This document shows, piece by piece, positions 44,984-56,880 of a stretch of 64,000 nt of DNA. The translations under genes and the position numbers were made by a program. The notes under the pieces were generated by a model, which saw nothing but the letters and a program-made list of their open reading frames with translations, searched no databases and had not been told where the DNA came from. The DNA is from Aphrocallistes beatrix (Eukaryota > Porifera > Hexactinellida > Sceptrulophora > Aphrocallistidae). Location: positions 7,165,524 through 7,229,523 of the forward strand of contig OY725488.1 in the NCBI GenBank assembly GCA_963281255.1. Direction: 5' to 3'. Every line of letters starts with the position of its first letter. The stretch's first letter is position 1.

Positions 44984-46824
44984 TTAGTATGCGAGAGCCT
45001 TGGTAGAGTTGGGAGTGGGGAATTCCAATGGCTGCTCATAGTATGAGATGATGTTAGTCCGACACTTGGGTTTAAATCTATTGGTAGTAGCATTTCTGTG
45101 TCGAGTACCGTTTCTTCTGTGGATTTTCTTTCCAAGGCAATGCTCCGATTCTCCTAAGTTGGCAGGGAATTTTCTAGATGGCACATCAGGCATAGGTCCT
45201 AAACAGCTATTATCTGGGATGGTAAGCGATTCAAGTGCGTTGGTAATGTTCTCATCCACACCTGTCGATGTCTTCTTTCTAGGAAGGAATCGCTTAGCTT
45301 GTGGCGGGGGAGCAGGGCCCCTGGACTGACGGGGCCACAAATTACTTACGACTTCTTTCTCGGTTGTGGCGAGCAAATCTGCTGAGTAAGATTTGGGGAT
45401 TTTGATGGCATCAATCGTAGAATACTCGGGATCGGGGTACGGTGTGGAATCAATGGTTTGATCGTGTAGAGAATACACCTTTACCAGTTGGTGCAGAGGA
45501 GATTTTGGAGATAATCTTAAGGAAGAATACTCGCCTGAATTGGAGGTGGAGTCGGATTCTGAATGATCGCTCTGGCTACTGGAAGAACGAGAGTCCCCAA
45601 ATGCAGACCTCATGTGTTGAAGAGTGTCATAATCTTCAAACGGCTCAAACGGTATCACCTCTCTAGATGAAACACTAGGCGACTGGAAATGTCTCTCAAT
45701 TTCCTCGATGTTGCTACTGACCAGCTCGTAGCCAGAATCAACTGGAGGGACCGAGGGAGGAGGAGGAGGGGGAGGGGTGTAAAATTTCCTGAGGCTCATG
45801 GCGGATTTAGTCTGTTCAATTTGGAGACGTCTCTCGGCTTTCTTAATCAGATTTACAGTGGCATACTCAGCAGACGCTACTAGAGGAGTGGTTTTTTCTT
45901 CATTGAGAATTCCCGTAGGAACATCTCGGAATTGACCGGAGCAGTTGTGGATGGCAGTCTTGATGAGATGAAACAGCTCTTTAGCTCGGTTAGTCTGGAA
46001 GTAGATGATCATTTCTCCGTGCATAGACTTGCGTCCCAGCTCGAGCTTCAACAGGTCCTGACTACTGGCATAGAACCGGACTATTTGGAGCGGCCACTCA
46101 GCTAGCAAGCACCGATCTGACATCCTGGAGAGGCACAGGCGGTCTTTGAACACATGTAAGTAGCAGACTCCGGTCAGGAAGTACTTCCTGATGTCTAGCG
46201 TTTCTAGCACCTTCACGAGGTAGACTGTTCCTAAGGAAGTGAAAAGGTTAGAATGCAGTCCGATGTTGAATACTTATGTTAGACCAGCTGCTACAAAACG
46301 CCGGATTATCCACGCATTATCAGAGGACACTTACCTTCATTAGAGAAAGGATCCATGATTCTTGTTGACATTAACCGGTAAACCCAGAGGTTCCTTGTCT
46401 CCTCATCTTTCGTTGACACTAGAAACCTAGTGTCCTTCTCTTCGATGTAGATCTCGAATAAAAACCTCTCCTGAGACACGGGGAACAGTTTGATCTCAAA
46501 TTTTCCGTCCGTTAGGTCGAACTTATATTTAGGTGTTTCTGATTTCCAGTTTTTCGAAGACTTTTTGTAGATCATGAAGTTTGCATAAACCCCCTTAACA
46601 TCCTGCAAAACGAAGAGATATTTCTTCCAATTCTCTTTCTTTATATTCACTCCCTCTTTGCCACACGAATATTCCCCTTTCAAGATCTCTAAATAATCCT
46701 AAAGAAAAGAGAAGATTATAAATAAATATTGACCACACATCAAGATTATAAAATTAATGAAAGTTGTGCTTACATTGTGGCACTCGACGATAGGTTGATA
46801 GTTATTGTTGGTACAGTTTTCCAT
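44984..46824 (-). CDS. DOK: DOK/IRS-type docking protein (PH + PTB, 3 exons, 553 aa)
   Basis: Exons are 46824-46774 (MENCTNNNYQPIVECHN), 46698-46335 and 46230-44984, GT..AG and in phase. The PH domain is at about 20-135 (KENWKKYLFVLQDVKGVYAN, ETRNLWVYRLMSTRI). The IRS-type PTB domain is at about 142-238 (FLTGVCYLHVFKDRLCL, EWPLQIVRFYASSQDLLKLE, LGRKSMHGEMIIYFQT, ELFHLIKTAI). Membrane-binding PH followed by this PTB is the DOK arrangement. The C-terminal half is unstructured, with a proline run (about residue 290) and scattered tyrosines (EYATV, GYELV, DYDTL, EYSSL, EYSTI, YYEQP) that could be phosphorylated to recruit SH2 proteins. DOKs act below receptor tyrosine kinases, often as negative regulators. 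It lies 4.2 kb upstream of the Shc-like gene in the same orientation. Confidence 0.88.
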
Positions 46825-49800
46825 TTGATTGTTGAAAGTAATTAAGTTGATATAAAAGTAAGATTAATTTTTTAGAAAGCTAAGATCTATTCTATTTATA
46901 CCTTACATTGAATGTGTCCGTGAATGAACTAGCACACTGCAGTGAACAGTTCTTTGTAAATTGGTGAAGTTCACATCAGCATTCAATGAATTATGAATAT
47001 TTTGTCTATAGGTATCTACGTGAAACGAAATTCGGAACAAATTCTCAAAAGAGAAACTAATATTTTTGTAGGTAAAAAAAATCCAGAAACTAATATTTTT
47101 GTAGGTAAAAAAATCCAGAAACTAATATTTTTGTAGGTAAAAAAAAATCCTGACGATTAGAAATCTCTTAATCAATACCAACTAGTAACCACTTAAGATT
47201 TAAAATGTTTTCCTATTTCTAAGTTAAAAACATACAACCTAAACAAGTTTATTCTTCAGGGCCGTCGGAAGTCGGAAGCATAAATAGTGGAACGGTCAAA
47301 GGACGCCACAACTCCGACGGCTACGCTCTAACGCTGGGTATATTTTCATCATAATTCTAACTAAATTTTCCTGCGAGATCGAATAGGAAAGCAATTATTA
47401 CCGGTTCAGTGTTTTTCTTGAAATATAAGAAATTGTAAACATGTGATTTGCTCACCCGATATAATATACTAAATAACTTTGCTTACGACGGCCCTGCAAT
47501 AACCTCACTACTCGAAAGGTTGTTTCTATCTAACAATCCAGGCTGTTAAGAAGTTCATTGAATCGTGTAAAGGTTCAATAGCAGAGAAGCATGCTCAGTG
47601 CTAATCTGAAATTCGAGATGAATTATAACTAATTTCAGAACAAGTGGGCCAACTTTGAAGCACTTTTGGCTTAATTAAATTTAGAAAGTGCATTCGGAGA
47701 AACAAGAGTTTTCGAGACAACGATGATTATCTAAATCGTGATTGTAGCATGGAAACTGAATAATGGAATAATATCAGTGCATGTGAACTGACATTCCAGT
47801 GGAAGGAGACTCACAAGATAAGGTTCCACCCATTGAAACGATGATATAGATCTATTGCAGAACTCTCAATTACCATTGTACAGTAGTATTAGGTTAGAGC
47901 TACCACACGCGTCAACTACACAAGTCTGATGACTATTCAGGTGTTATTGAAGACCTAATTATGAATGAAGTAGGAAGGAATTATTGGGAAAATAGGACAG
48001 AAGGACAGACTTAGATTGAACACTGGTGGTAAATATGGAGATGTGCACCGGGGAATACAGAAGTTGTTTGTGTTAATGGAACATTCGTCGCAGGAATATT
48101 TGTCGCATATGGATATTATATACACATGTTGGATTAACCTTTACTGTTCAAGATGCCAGAAGAAAAGAATCAGAAGAACCAGATATTTTAGGCAGGGATA
48201 TATAAAGTTAGATACTGAGATTTCAGTCATTTAGGACAATATTTATAAGGAATCCAACCTGCCGAGGGAGCGGAGGTAAGGATCATAAACTGACAAATGC
48301 ATTAACCAGGTCTATTAATAGTAAATGAATAAACCTTCTTTCAAAAATGTTCTAATGTTGTTAATTCATGCGGTGAACTATAAATTCACGATTTTATGAA
48401 AACTACGTATTAAATAAAAACTCATATAGCTGTAACAGAGGGTGATCATGTAATAGACAGACATTAGACATTGCAGATGACTTTACGAAATTTATGACAA
48501 ATCATCATTAAACTTCTAAACTTCTACAGTTTAATTGTCTCGAACGACAAGAAAAGAAGTGAACTTTGTTGAGAATCAATGACTCAACGTCATGAGATAG
48601 TCAGTAAAACCAGTATAGGCTGTTCATCATCCATTAAAAGTGGAAGCACTTCCATCCCATCTGAGGGATTGTAAAATACGGATGATCAAGAATGATTATA
48701 CCATCTCAGTAATACTTTAGTGAATTAAGTGGATTCTGTATAGAACTTTTGGAAAATGACAAAATGAAACTACTTATGAACTCTAACAGCGTGTAGGACA
48801 CTGTTACAAATCCGTTGAAGTTTTTTCAAAGTGTAGCATTGACGTCAGAAAAATTAATTATTAATTAGCGCCCGTCGTGAATCAGGATGTGAAACCACAA
48901 AACAAATTAGCAACCAATCAAAAGAAATCGTGTCGAGCTGTCCGTTTCGATCGAATTGCAGAAAAAGCAAATCACACATGTTGCTGATAAAAAGCAAACG
49001 GACAAAAAAACGCAGGCTAATGGTCATAATCATCTGATTACGTGGATACGGAAGTACACGGCACTTTAGCGTACAATATAGAGGTATTTTACAAGACACC
49101 TAATCAAGAAATGATCTTTGTTGTGACATATTTGTTCCGATTGTAAATTGACTCCACCCGGAACTAATTTGTAATGAAATTGCAATTGATCATTTGAAAA
49201 AATTTTATTGGCTCTATGTCATATGATATTTTCTACATCTTTCACAAAATAACAGAATGCCATCCAAACTTAGCCCAATCATAAAGCAGATAAATTAGCA
49301 AGATTGTACGTAAAGTTTAGATAGGAACTATTCAAAACGAGTTCATGCAAACAAATTTGCAGGAGAGGACAAAAACAAGAATACTTTTGTTGTAGTGTCA
49401 TATGTTTTGCTTCACTTATGCATATGTACAGTCCTCTCGGCTCACTCAGCTGCTATAGCCTAAAAAGACATGTCCATTCCATTAATTCTTTGGTAGTAGT
49501 TATTGAAGAGATTCCTAGGAGGCTAATCCTCGTATTCCAAGATTTGCATTTCCTTTTCTAGTATCGACCTACATTCTCACTTAGGAGCGAAACCGAATAA
49601 GTAAGACGATACAGTGATTATCAATAAAGACGCGAACCATTGCATTGGATTCAGATCCAAAAAAGGTATTATATTTTATTGCCTTAAGACAGTTCACTGA
49701 GTTAGTCTATGAAATATGACCTCGTAATACTGGTAACATTTTAAACGCAAGTATTCTAATTATGATTGAATATAGCTGCAATCACTTTCTAAGTACAAGT

Positions 49801-50320
49801 ACATATATCTGACGAATATATCTGACAAATATTTAGCTGAGGTGCAGAATTCAGGACCACAAAACAAACAGAGATATTAAAATATTGTAACATTATGAAA
49901 GGTATGGATATTCTCCTATCTAACTAACCTAACTAGAATTGATGTCTGTAGCCGGAAGTCAAGATAATCGAAGGAAATGTGAACCTAAATCATTTGAGAT
50001 TTGCTAAAAAATCGAGTCAAAAAGAAAATACTAGAAAAATGAAAATTTTGAATTATAGCTTAATAAATTCCCAAGGGTGCCACAATGTATGTAATCGTGA
50101 ACAGAAGGGTAAACCCCTAAGTTTATAGTATAAACCTACTAGTAACAGCAATTCAAATAACGTTTGTGAGAAGATTTTGAAAGAAATCTAATCTAATCCA
50201 AGCAATTGTTCGTGTGGAATTAAGATGCATTCTTCTATGAGCTAGACGATTCATCAGAGTACCTTGAGAAAATGGTCTGTGATTACTACTGAAATAATTC
50301 ATACTGAAACACAGAGGAAA
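46825..50320. other. AT-rich spacer with a 33-bp triplicate and a hAT-like MITE
   Basis: No gene is recognised in 3.5 kb. At 47050-47150 a unit AGAAACTAATATTTTTGTAG plus GTAAAAAAATCC occurs three times in tandem. At 47257-47496 an element is bounded by CAGGGCCGTCG and CGACGGCCCTG. A 72-codon frame at 48016-48234 and an 81-codon frame at 48854-49099 resemble nothing known. Confidence 0.5.
47257..47496. mobile_element. Small element with CAGGGCCGTCG terminal repeats (hAT-like)
   Basis: The left end is CAGGGCCGTCGGAAGTCGGA and the right end CTTACGACGGCCCTG, giving an 11-bp exact inverted terminus. CAGGG(C/G)C starts are common for hAT miniature elements. The expected 8-bp target duplication is not seen (TTATTCTT versus CAATAACC), so the assignment is tentative. 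Confidence 0.45.
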
Positions 50321-52446
50321 TCAATGAACGTACTTAGGCCTTCCTTCATTCTGGTCTCTTCTATATTTGTGATGGGTCTTGTAATCCCCTCTCTCAGAGG
50401 AGCTGGAGTGTTCTCTCCGCCTCTTCGCCTTATGCTTGTGCCGGCTGTGCCTGTGTCTATCCCCGCTATCCTGGCTAGAGGACCTGTGTCTCCGCCTCCG
50501 ATCCTGTCTGTCGGTCCTGTGAGGAGACCTGCGTCTGTGTCGACGTCGAGAACTAGAACCATCGGGAGAGGACGAGTGTCTTCTCCTTGAATTTCTCTCC
50601 TGTCTCTCAGGTGACCTCTCTCTTGATCTGTCACGACGTCGATCTCTAGGGGATCGCGACCTCCCACGGCGACTTGAATACTCCGGGGAATGCGACTTCG
50701 AACTTCTGCGATGAGTTCCCTGTCTTTCTTTGAACTCTTCATCGTCTGAGCAATGTCTACACACAGTGCATGGCTCCTCTTAGATCTTGCTCTTAGATAT
50801 GTCGCAATCAGAACAGAACAGCTGTGTAAAGTGACTCTAGCTCATTGCCGAGCTCACGGTAGGCAATGTTCAAAGAGATTATCATTAATAATATAATTTT
50901 ATTAACAATAGTCCCATTTGTTGATCATCTCAAGGGCCCACTAAATTATCTAAAACGATTACTCAGTGGAATTGAATAGAAATTCTTCTAATGTTTCGTT
51001 GTCCATTCGCTGCCCTACCAAGATAGCAATAGACCTCCTCCGCTCTAGGATGCTCGGTAGGGTATTCTGAACTCACACACTCACCAATACCTTTCAGATC
51101 TGAATTTGCTCTGTCTTCCTGCCTCTCCCCAGTCGATTTCTTCAGACTTCTCTTCTCTCAGAGACTCGCTAGAAGTGAACTCTCTCAACTTCTTCTCAAT
51201 TTCTTTCTAGAATTGAAGGGATAGGTTCATTCATAGATATCACTCCGCTAAATTATTAAACTCTCCACTCTACTACATACCTGAATAGGAATTGGAATTC
51301 TAGGAAATAAGGTACCAAACCAGTCTAATTTTGAGAGCATCATCTGACACATTTCTCCAATTGTAATTATTCGACCGCCTCCAGCCTTTAAATCAATCTC
51401 CTATCAAATTATGCATACCATAAATAGCATTACTGCATCAAGCTAATGGCAATTCCTCTTAAAGTATAGGATTAGGGACGGGGTTATATGTATCAATTAT
51501 CAGGTCAGATTAGCTGGACATTGTCCGAGTGGGGGGAACTCGGGAAGTTGCGATAGCATTACGTTTGAATGAAAGTCGAGTGTCTCTTCTACACACCTCT
51601 TCATCGTCCAGGTAACCTTCGAACCAGTCCCAGAGATCTGCAGGCTCTTGGCAGTACCTGCGAGTAGAGGAAATTAATAAGTTTAATTCGATATTGATTA
51701 AGCATTAGGAAGAGCTTCCCATCTGGAAAGCAAAGACCAAGGATAAATGCAGTATGTCGGTCGCTCATGGAGAGAGAGTACATACTACGTCTACGTGTAT
51801 GCGCTAATTAAAAAGAAATACATATTAAGTAACGGCCTTCGTAACAACCTAATGTACATGAACCCTAATCCTCGGATGTAAGGAGAGTCAGGATGGTTGA
51901 GTAGGTTGTTGAGTTGCTTCCTTGTAAGTCTCAGCGTAAATAGTTTGTAGAGGAGAGTGAAAGCTGAAGATACAATCCCACCAGCTCCAACTCCACGAAC
52001 CTAAATAACATTCCTAAGGATAGATTTAGAAATATCATTCGATGAATCCTGCATTTCATAGCCACTGTTAACATCACAGCAGTAAAAATCCACAAAATGT
52101 AAATATTGTAATTATAAATCCTACACTTATTAAGTACTAACCCCACCGCACATGCCGGTCTGCCCAGCTAACTTCCTGCTCCCTTTCTCCCACGGCTCCA
52201 GATGTGCTACCTAGATGCAGGTGAGAATGAATCGCGCAATACTAAATCCACACCAATGACCAAACCAACCTGATTGTAAATCTCATCCACTATCTCATGG
52301 AAGGTCTTGAGTTTCAGTAGGTCGTTCTTGAAGTAGTTTGAAGTGACGATATTCGTGAGAATGAGATGATTCATGTTCATCGTGCGTTCGTTGCCCCATA
52401 TGTGAAGGGTGTTGTTCTTTTTCGGGGCATCTGAGCTTGTAGCCAT
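50321..52446 (-). CDS. PRPF38B: Pre-mRNA-splicing factor 38B (7 exons, 376 aa)
   Basis: Exons are 52446-52270, 52210-52142, 52000-51849, 51657-51597, 51400-51281, 51206-51091 and 50756-50321; all have GT..AG and consistent phase. The PRP38 domain fills residues about 10-215: GNERTMNMNHLILTNIVTSN, EPWEKGSRKLAGQTGMCGGV, GLGFMYIRYCQEPADLWDWF, KAGGGRIITIGEMCQMML, WFGTLFPRIPIPIQ. The C-terminus is a long Arg/Ser tract (SRRGRSRSPRDRRRDRSRER) ending RPKYVH. The protein acts in the nucleus in spliceosome activation. The RS tail is expected for the 38B type rather than 38A. It is highly conserved, with introns splitting the domain into small exons, in contrast with the intronless neighbour. Confidence 0.96.
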
Positions 52447-52694
52447 TCATCAGCTAACAGTCAATACTTAGAGGCATCAGTTATTAAATTGTAAGTCATA
52501 ACCCATAATCAATTCAAAACCAAACAAAAGGAATAGGAATTTATGTGTAAATAGAAATAAAAAACAAACGCAATCCTACGATTCAACACTACATAGTAGA
52601 TAACCTCACTAGTCGAAACACAACTTTGTATAAGATAGAAAAAGAAAAACTGAAAAAAGTATCTATCTAGGAAATTCAAATACTAAACTAAGAT

Positions 52695-54422
52695 CTAAGT
52701 TTTGAAGAGGGAGTCTACGTAAAGACTCGCTATTTCTCCAACCAAATTTCTGTCCGGAATGTTCATTGCCATCCCGTATATCCCAGCTATGCCGGACGCC
52801 TTCCGGTCAGTTGCCTTGGCTTCTTGGATGCACTGCTTCAAATCAGCCATGAACTGCCTGGGGATATCTTTGCCGATGTGAATTGAAGTGATGCAAATAT
52901 GGAAGCCCGGGGGAAATTGGAGATTGTTCAGATGCCATCCCTTTTTCCCCATCAGGTCAGAGACCAAGTAGATATCGAGCGTTTTGCTGCCGATGGCTAG
53001 TACTGAGACCTCAGGAACTCCGAATACAAACAAATCTGGGATTTTCCTCACCTCTTCCTCCACTTCTTCTCTGATTTCCAAAATGCCCCTCGTCCTCTCG
53101 ACATACCCGCTCCTTCCGATGTGAAGCATTGCGGCCCAAGTGCCGGCGAGGATCACTCCACTCCTGCTCCCAGCTACGCAGGGCGAGGAGTAGATCCCCC
53201 CCGCCCAATTAGCGTCTACGTAGTACTGCTTGCTCCTCAGCTCAGGCGTTTTGTACATTATAACGGAGCAGCCTTTGGGTCCGTACCCGTACTTGTGTGT
53301 ATCGCAAGAAATCGAGGTCACGCCTTTCACTCTGAAATCAACTCGAGGGTGTTTCCTTCCTGTTTCCTCAATGAAGGGTACCAGCAGTCCTCCGAGACAA
53401 CAATCTACATGCACACCCACTCCATACTTGAGGCCCAATTTTGCTATCTCTTCGACAGGGTCGATGACTCCATGTGGAAACCCAGGAGCAGATGCGATTA
53501 GAGCGACGGTGTTACTGTTAATCGCATTCTTGTACGACTTTAAATCTACTTTGTAATCTTTGCCGACATTCAAACGAACAGGACGCAACCCAAAGTAAGT
53601 AGCAGCCTTCATAAAAGCAGAGTGGGACGAGTTGTTCAGCACAATCTCGGGATACTTGATCCCGCGGGAGTACCCGCACTCTCTGTACGCCTTCATCGCC
53701 ATGAGGATACTCTCAGTGCCCCCCGAGGTTGTAGCGCCGCATTCCCTGTCCTCTCCGTGAAACAGGTGCAGACACATGGAGACAATTTCTGCCTCCATCT
53801 TACGGACCCCTGGGAACACGTCAGGGTGTAGAGGATTGGATTCAGAAAAGATGGAGTAGACGTCTTCCAACACCTTCTTGTGATCCTCATCGTACACATA
53901 CACTGTTCCAGAGACACGTCCATTCTTCCATTCCCAGTTTCCCATCTTGGCATGAGCTTCGCACTCCTTGAAGATTTGCTCTCGCGAAAGTCCATCGAAA
54001 GGGAGAACCGCGTTAACTTTTGGCCTAATATTCCCTTGACTGAAAGTATCTTCTAAAACCGCTGTGACCTTTTTCATTTCTCTGTTGATGAATCCGCTTA
54101 CCATTGGTAGCTTCCTGGAGCTAGCTAAAATCCAATCCGTTGCTCTGCGAAAAAACGGAAGTCGATGATCGAATAGACATGTATATATGTGCTGGAGTAA
54201 AAGTGCGAAGATGAAGGTAATCAGGATTATTCGCCAGGATGGAATATGTAAAGAATAGGAGTCGAGAATGATAGAAAATTGAATTTTAAAGCTGTCCACA
54301 TTCTCCTTAGAAAGAAGTTGGCTCTTGACAAGATAGTTGGAGAGAGTATCGAAAATATCAACCCATACGTGTGGCCAGATCCCCAATGATATTCCGAAAA
54401 TGTAAATAAATCCAACCAGCAT
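52695..54422 (-). CDS. SGPL1: Sphingosine-1-phosphate lyase
   Basis: Single exon, 575 aa (human enzyme 568). A hydrophobic N-terminus (1-20) and a membrane helix at about 63-82 (WRIILITFIFALLLQHIY) anchor it in the ER. The PLP-dependent decarboxylase-type domain follows: GATTSGGTESILMAMKAYRE (229-248), the cofactor-contacting HVDCCLGG (338-345), and the Schiff-base lysine K377 in SCDTHKYGYGPKG. The ending SGIAGIYGMAMNIPDRNLV matches the family. It cleaves sphingosine-1-phosphate to hexadecenal and phosphoethanolamine, the exit step of sphingolipid breakdown. All key residues are present. The absence of introns in a gene that usually has many may indicate retroposition or general intron loss; no poly(A) tract is seen downstream. 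Confidence 0.97.
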   Translation of the reverse strand: MLVGFIYIFGISLGIWPHVWVDIFDTLSNYLVKSQLLSKENVDSFKIQFSIILDSYSLHIPSWRIILITFIFALLLQHIYTCLFDHRLPFFRRATDWILASSRKLPMVSGFINREMKKVTAVLEDTFSQGNIRPKVNAVLPFDGLSREQIFKECEAHAKMGNWEWKNGRVSGTVYVYDEDHKKVLEDVYSIFSESNPLHPDVFPGVRKMEAEIVSMCLHLFHGEDRECGATTSGGTESILMAMKAYRECGYSRGIKYPEIVLNNSSHSAFMKAATYFGLRPVRLNVGKDYKVDLKSYKNAINSNTVALIASAPGFPHGVIDPVEEIAKLGLKYGVGVHVDCCLGGLLVPFIEETGRKHPRVDFRVKGVTSISCDTHKYGYGPKGCSVIMYKTPELRSKQYYVDANWAGGIYSSPCVAGSRSGVILAGTWAAMLHIGRSGYVERTRGILEIREEVEEEVRKIPDLFVFGVPEVSVLAIGSKTLDIYLVSDLMGKKGWHLNNLQFPPGFHICITSIHIGKDIPRQFMADLKQCIQEAKATDRKASGIAGIYGMAMNIPDRNLVGEIASLYVDSLFKT

Positions 54423-55006
54423 GATTATTACGTCTAATTCGAATCGAAATCGCGACTGTCTAAATATAGTATTCCTAATCTAGAGCATAATGTTATAAAT
54501 TGATGAATATGTAAATTGGTGAATAAAATATGTATTCTCTTTCAAGCGATTTTCAATGGGAAGATTCCAACATTACAAAATTCTAATCTAGGAACCACAA
54601 TAATTGCAGATTTGATTGGATATTAATTTTCACATGAGGGGAAATAAGAGAGGTTCGGAGTCCTTATTCTATTAAATGACGCTATGGATTCCAACTAGGG
54701 ATGCAGTCAAAATACTATTTTGCCCTTCCAACATAATTCGGAAGTCGACGCCACTGGGAGGAAGAAAATTGAAGGTGTTATGGCGTAAATTGTAAGCGGG
54801 CAAACGGGATGTTTTGGGTCTGGATCAGAGATAGGTGAGGTAAAAAGAGCAGATGCAAACATCTATCTTAGATTCTCCAAGGTCATGTAGAAGTGTAAAG
54901 TCTATTAGAATGACTATCACATAATCACGATGTATATAAATCTCCAAATAAAAGATAAATTAAGTGCAAATAATTGCTCATTAGAGACTAAAAAAAGCTG
55001 TAGATC
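54423..55006. other. Intergenic, S1P lyase upstream region
   Basis: AT-rich, no ORF or repeat of note. It should hold the S1P lyase promoter. Confidence 0.4.
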
Positions 55007-55746
55007 AGAGTGGACCATGGGTCACTTACAGTGACCCATGACCCATCTGACCCATTGCATGTGTGACCCAGTGACCCAGTGACCCAGTGACCCAGTACGT
55101 GACCCAGTGACCCAGTATGACCCAGTGACCCAGTACGTGACCCAGTGACCCAGTGACCCAGTGACCCAGTGACCCAGTGACCCAGTATGTGACCCAGTGA
55201 CCCAGTACGTGACCCAGTGACCCAGTATGACCCAGTGACCCAGTATGACCCAGTGACCCAGTGACCCAGTACGTGACCCAGTGACCCAGTATGTGACCCA
55301 GTGACCCAGTGACCCAGTGACCCAGTACGTGACCCAATGACCCAGTATGTGACCCAGTGACCCAGTATGTGACCCAGTGACCCAGTGACCCAGCACGGTG
55401 ACCCAGTGTAATACTCAATCACATAAATTTGTTGTGGTTACCTACAAACACTTTAATTATAAAAAGTTTTTGAATCGTTTGTTTGCGACTATACAATAGT
55501 ATAGTCGCCAACTATAAAAATGAGCGGCTATATATTATATATTATATATATAGGTCACTGGGTCAAGGGGTTGTGACCCATGACCCATCGACTTATGTAG
55601 CCCATGTGACCCATGACCCTGTAATCCAGTGACCCAGTGACTGGGTCACTGGGTCAATAGGTCGTGACCCATGACCCAACTGACCCAGCGATTTCTGTGA
55701 CCCAAGTGACCCATGACCCATGACCCAGTGACCCATGGTCCACTCT
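55007..55746. mobile_element. Inverted-repeat element filled with GTGACCCA repeats
   Basis: It is bounded by AGAGTGGACCATGGGTCAC (55007-55025) and its exact reverse complement GTGACCCATGGTCCACTCT (55728-55746). The interior at 55026-55400 is a near-perfect array of GTGACCCA joined as GTGACCCAGTGACCCAGTAC or ...GTAT. A second, less regular block at 55560-55745 contains both orientations (GACCCAGTGACTGGGTC at about 55629-55645). The block between (55430-55555) is unrelated and AT-rich. Several frames read through the array because it lacks stops; none is a gene. Confidence 0.8.
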
Positions 55747-56220
55747 GAAGTGCACGATTCTTTGTATCAGTTTTTGTCCTTTTGCAATTCTATGAAGTGA
55801 CTGATGCGAATGATATGCAAACTGGAAGAGTTTGGACCAAATTCGGTCTTAATCGATCAGATTCTAGAAATGATGTGATAGAAAGCAAAATTTATCTAAA
55901 TGGATTAATTGTAGATACTCAGACGGAAATGGCTTTGTGGAACATAAACACTCGTTTTAAAATGGAAGTGGATCAAAATTCGTAAAATAGACAAAAATAA
56001 GCACTCAGTAACAAATGTAAGAAATATTAAACTAGTAAGCAAATAGAAAGTGTGATGCTAATGCGAATAAGAGTAAACATATAGCTTTTCCTTCGAAATC
56101 CAATCTTAATTAATGATGTGTTGGACATTTTGATAAAAATTCATTCCTTTCAATTCCATTGCTTATAATCATGGTTATGTATGATAGAATGTTAGATTCT
56201 AGCAAAATATACATAACAAC
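55747..56220. other. Intergenic; upstream region of the membrane-protein relic
   Basis: A 67-codon plus-strand frame at 55782-55985 is unrecognised. From about 56075 (AGCTTTTCCTTCGAAATCC, CAATCTTAATTAATGATGTG) the sequence resembles 62918-62965, upstream of the second membrane-protein gene. The duplication of that family therefore included upstream DNA. Confidence 0.5.
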
Positions 56221-56880
56221 ATGATTCCAACCGAAGAAATTTCTCGAGTAGCTTCATTTTCACTCGTATCCTATCTGGTTATGACCATATTCTATTATTA
56301 TTAAGTACTACTGAGCATATATGTTCAATTTTCGGATTGTGTTAGGAATATTTTCACGAGGTGACAGTAGAAATACAAATACGTACAAATAAATCGTGTG
56401 AAATTTTGTATAACACGAAGCTAGATGTCTTTTTTGTTGTTAGTAGTAGTTTAGTATTCCTTCTACCGATTCCAATCAACTTGTTCCCAATCGTCCTGAG
56501 GAGAGCATATCTAAGTGTTCCATACAGAAGATGGATAATCGGATACTCTGGTTACTCCCGATTCAGGTTAGTTTGTATTATTTTAACAGTTTTCTTCTTC
56601 CCTACTCAGCACTTTAAATTTCTGATGGAATTACCATTTTTATTCTTTGATTGTTGCGTTTACGTGAATGCGAGTAAGAAGTTATATCTTCTGTTGAAAG
56701 GAATGAGCGAAGAAGCCAAGTGACATTCCACGACACAAGAATATAAAAGGAAGAAAAGAGAAGCAAAGGTATTTGGCATCTTAAGATCCATCTACTTATT
56801 CACCTTGACATTCTGCTTGATAATAGTTAGATGTATTCAATCAGTAACCTGATTAATATCACAAAGACTCTTTGTAACAC
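56221..56880 (+). pseudogene. Broken copy of an unknown multi-membrane-segment protein
   Basis: Alignable by eye with 63175-63990. The ATG at 56221 starts MIPTEEISRVASFSLVSYLV and stops after about 27 codons. Homology resumes at about 56390 (INLFPIVLRRAYLSVPYR, WIIGYSGYSRFRLV) and runs to GMSEEAK, where a TGA (56721-56723) replaces the Trp codon of the other copy. Past that the sequence still resembles the other copy (CACAAGAATATAAA). With at least two stops and missing middle sequence it is a pseudogene. Confidence 0.75.

Noticed and set aside
48016-48234. 72-codon plus-strand frame with several cysteines
   Set aside because: Short, AT-rich surroundings, no motif arrangement that fits a known family.
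54988-55422. Three overlapping minus-strand frames of Gly-Ser-Leu-Gly-His-Trp-Val-Thr repeats
   Set aside because: The GTGACCCA array has no stops in any minus frame; no start context, exon or unique domain supports a gene.
55007-55746. Complete DNA transposon
   Set aside because: No transposase frame and no visible target-site duplication; only the terminal repeats support mobility.
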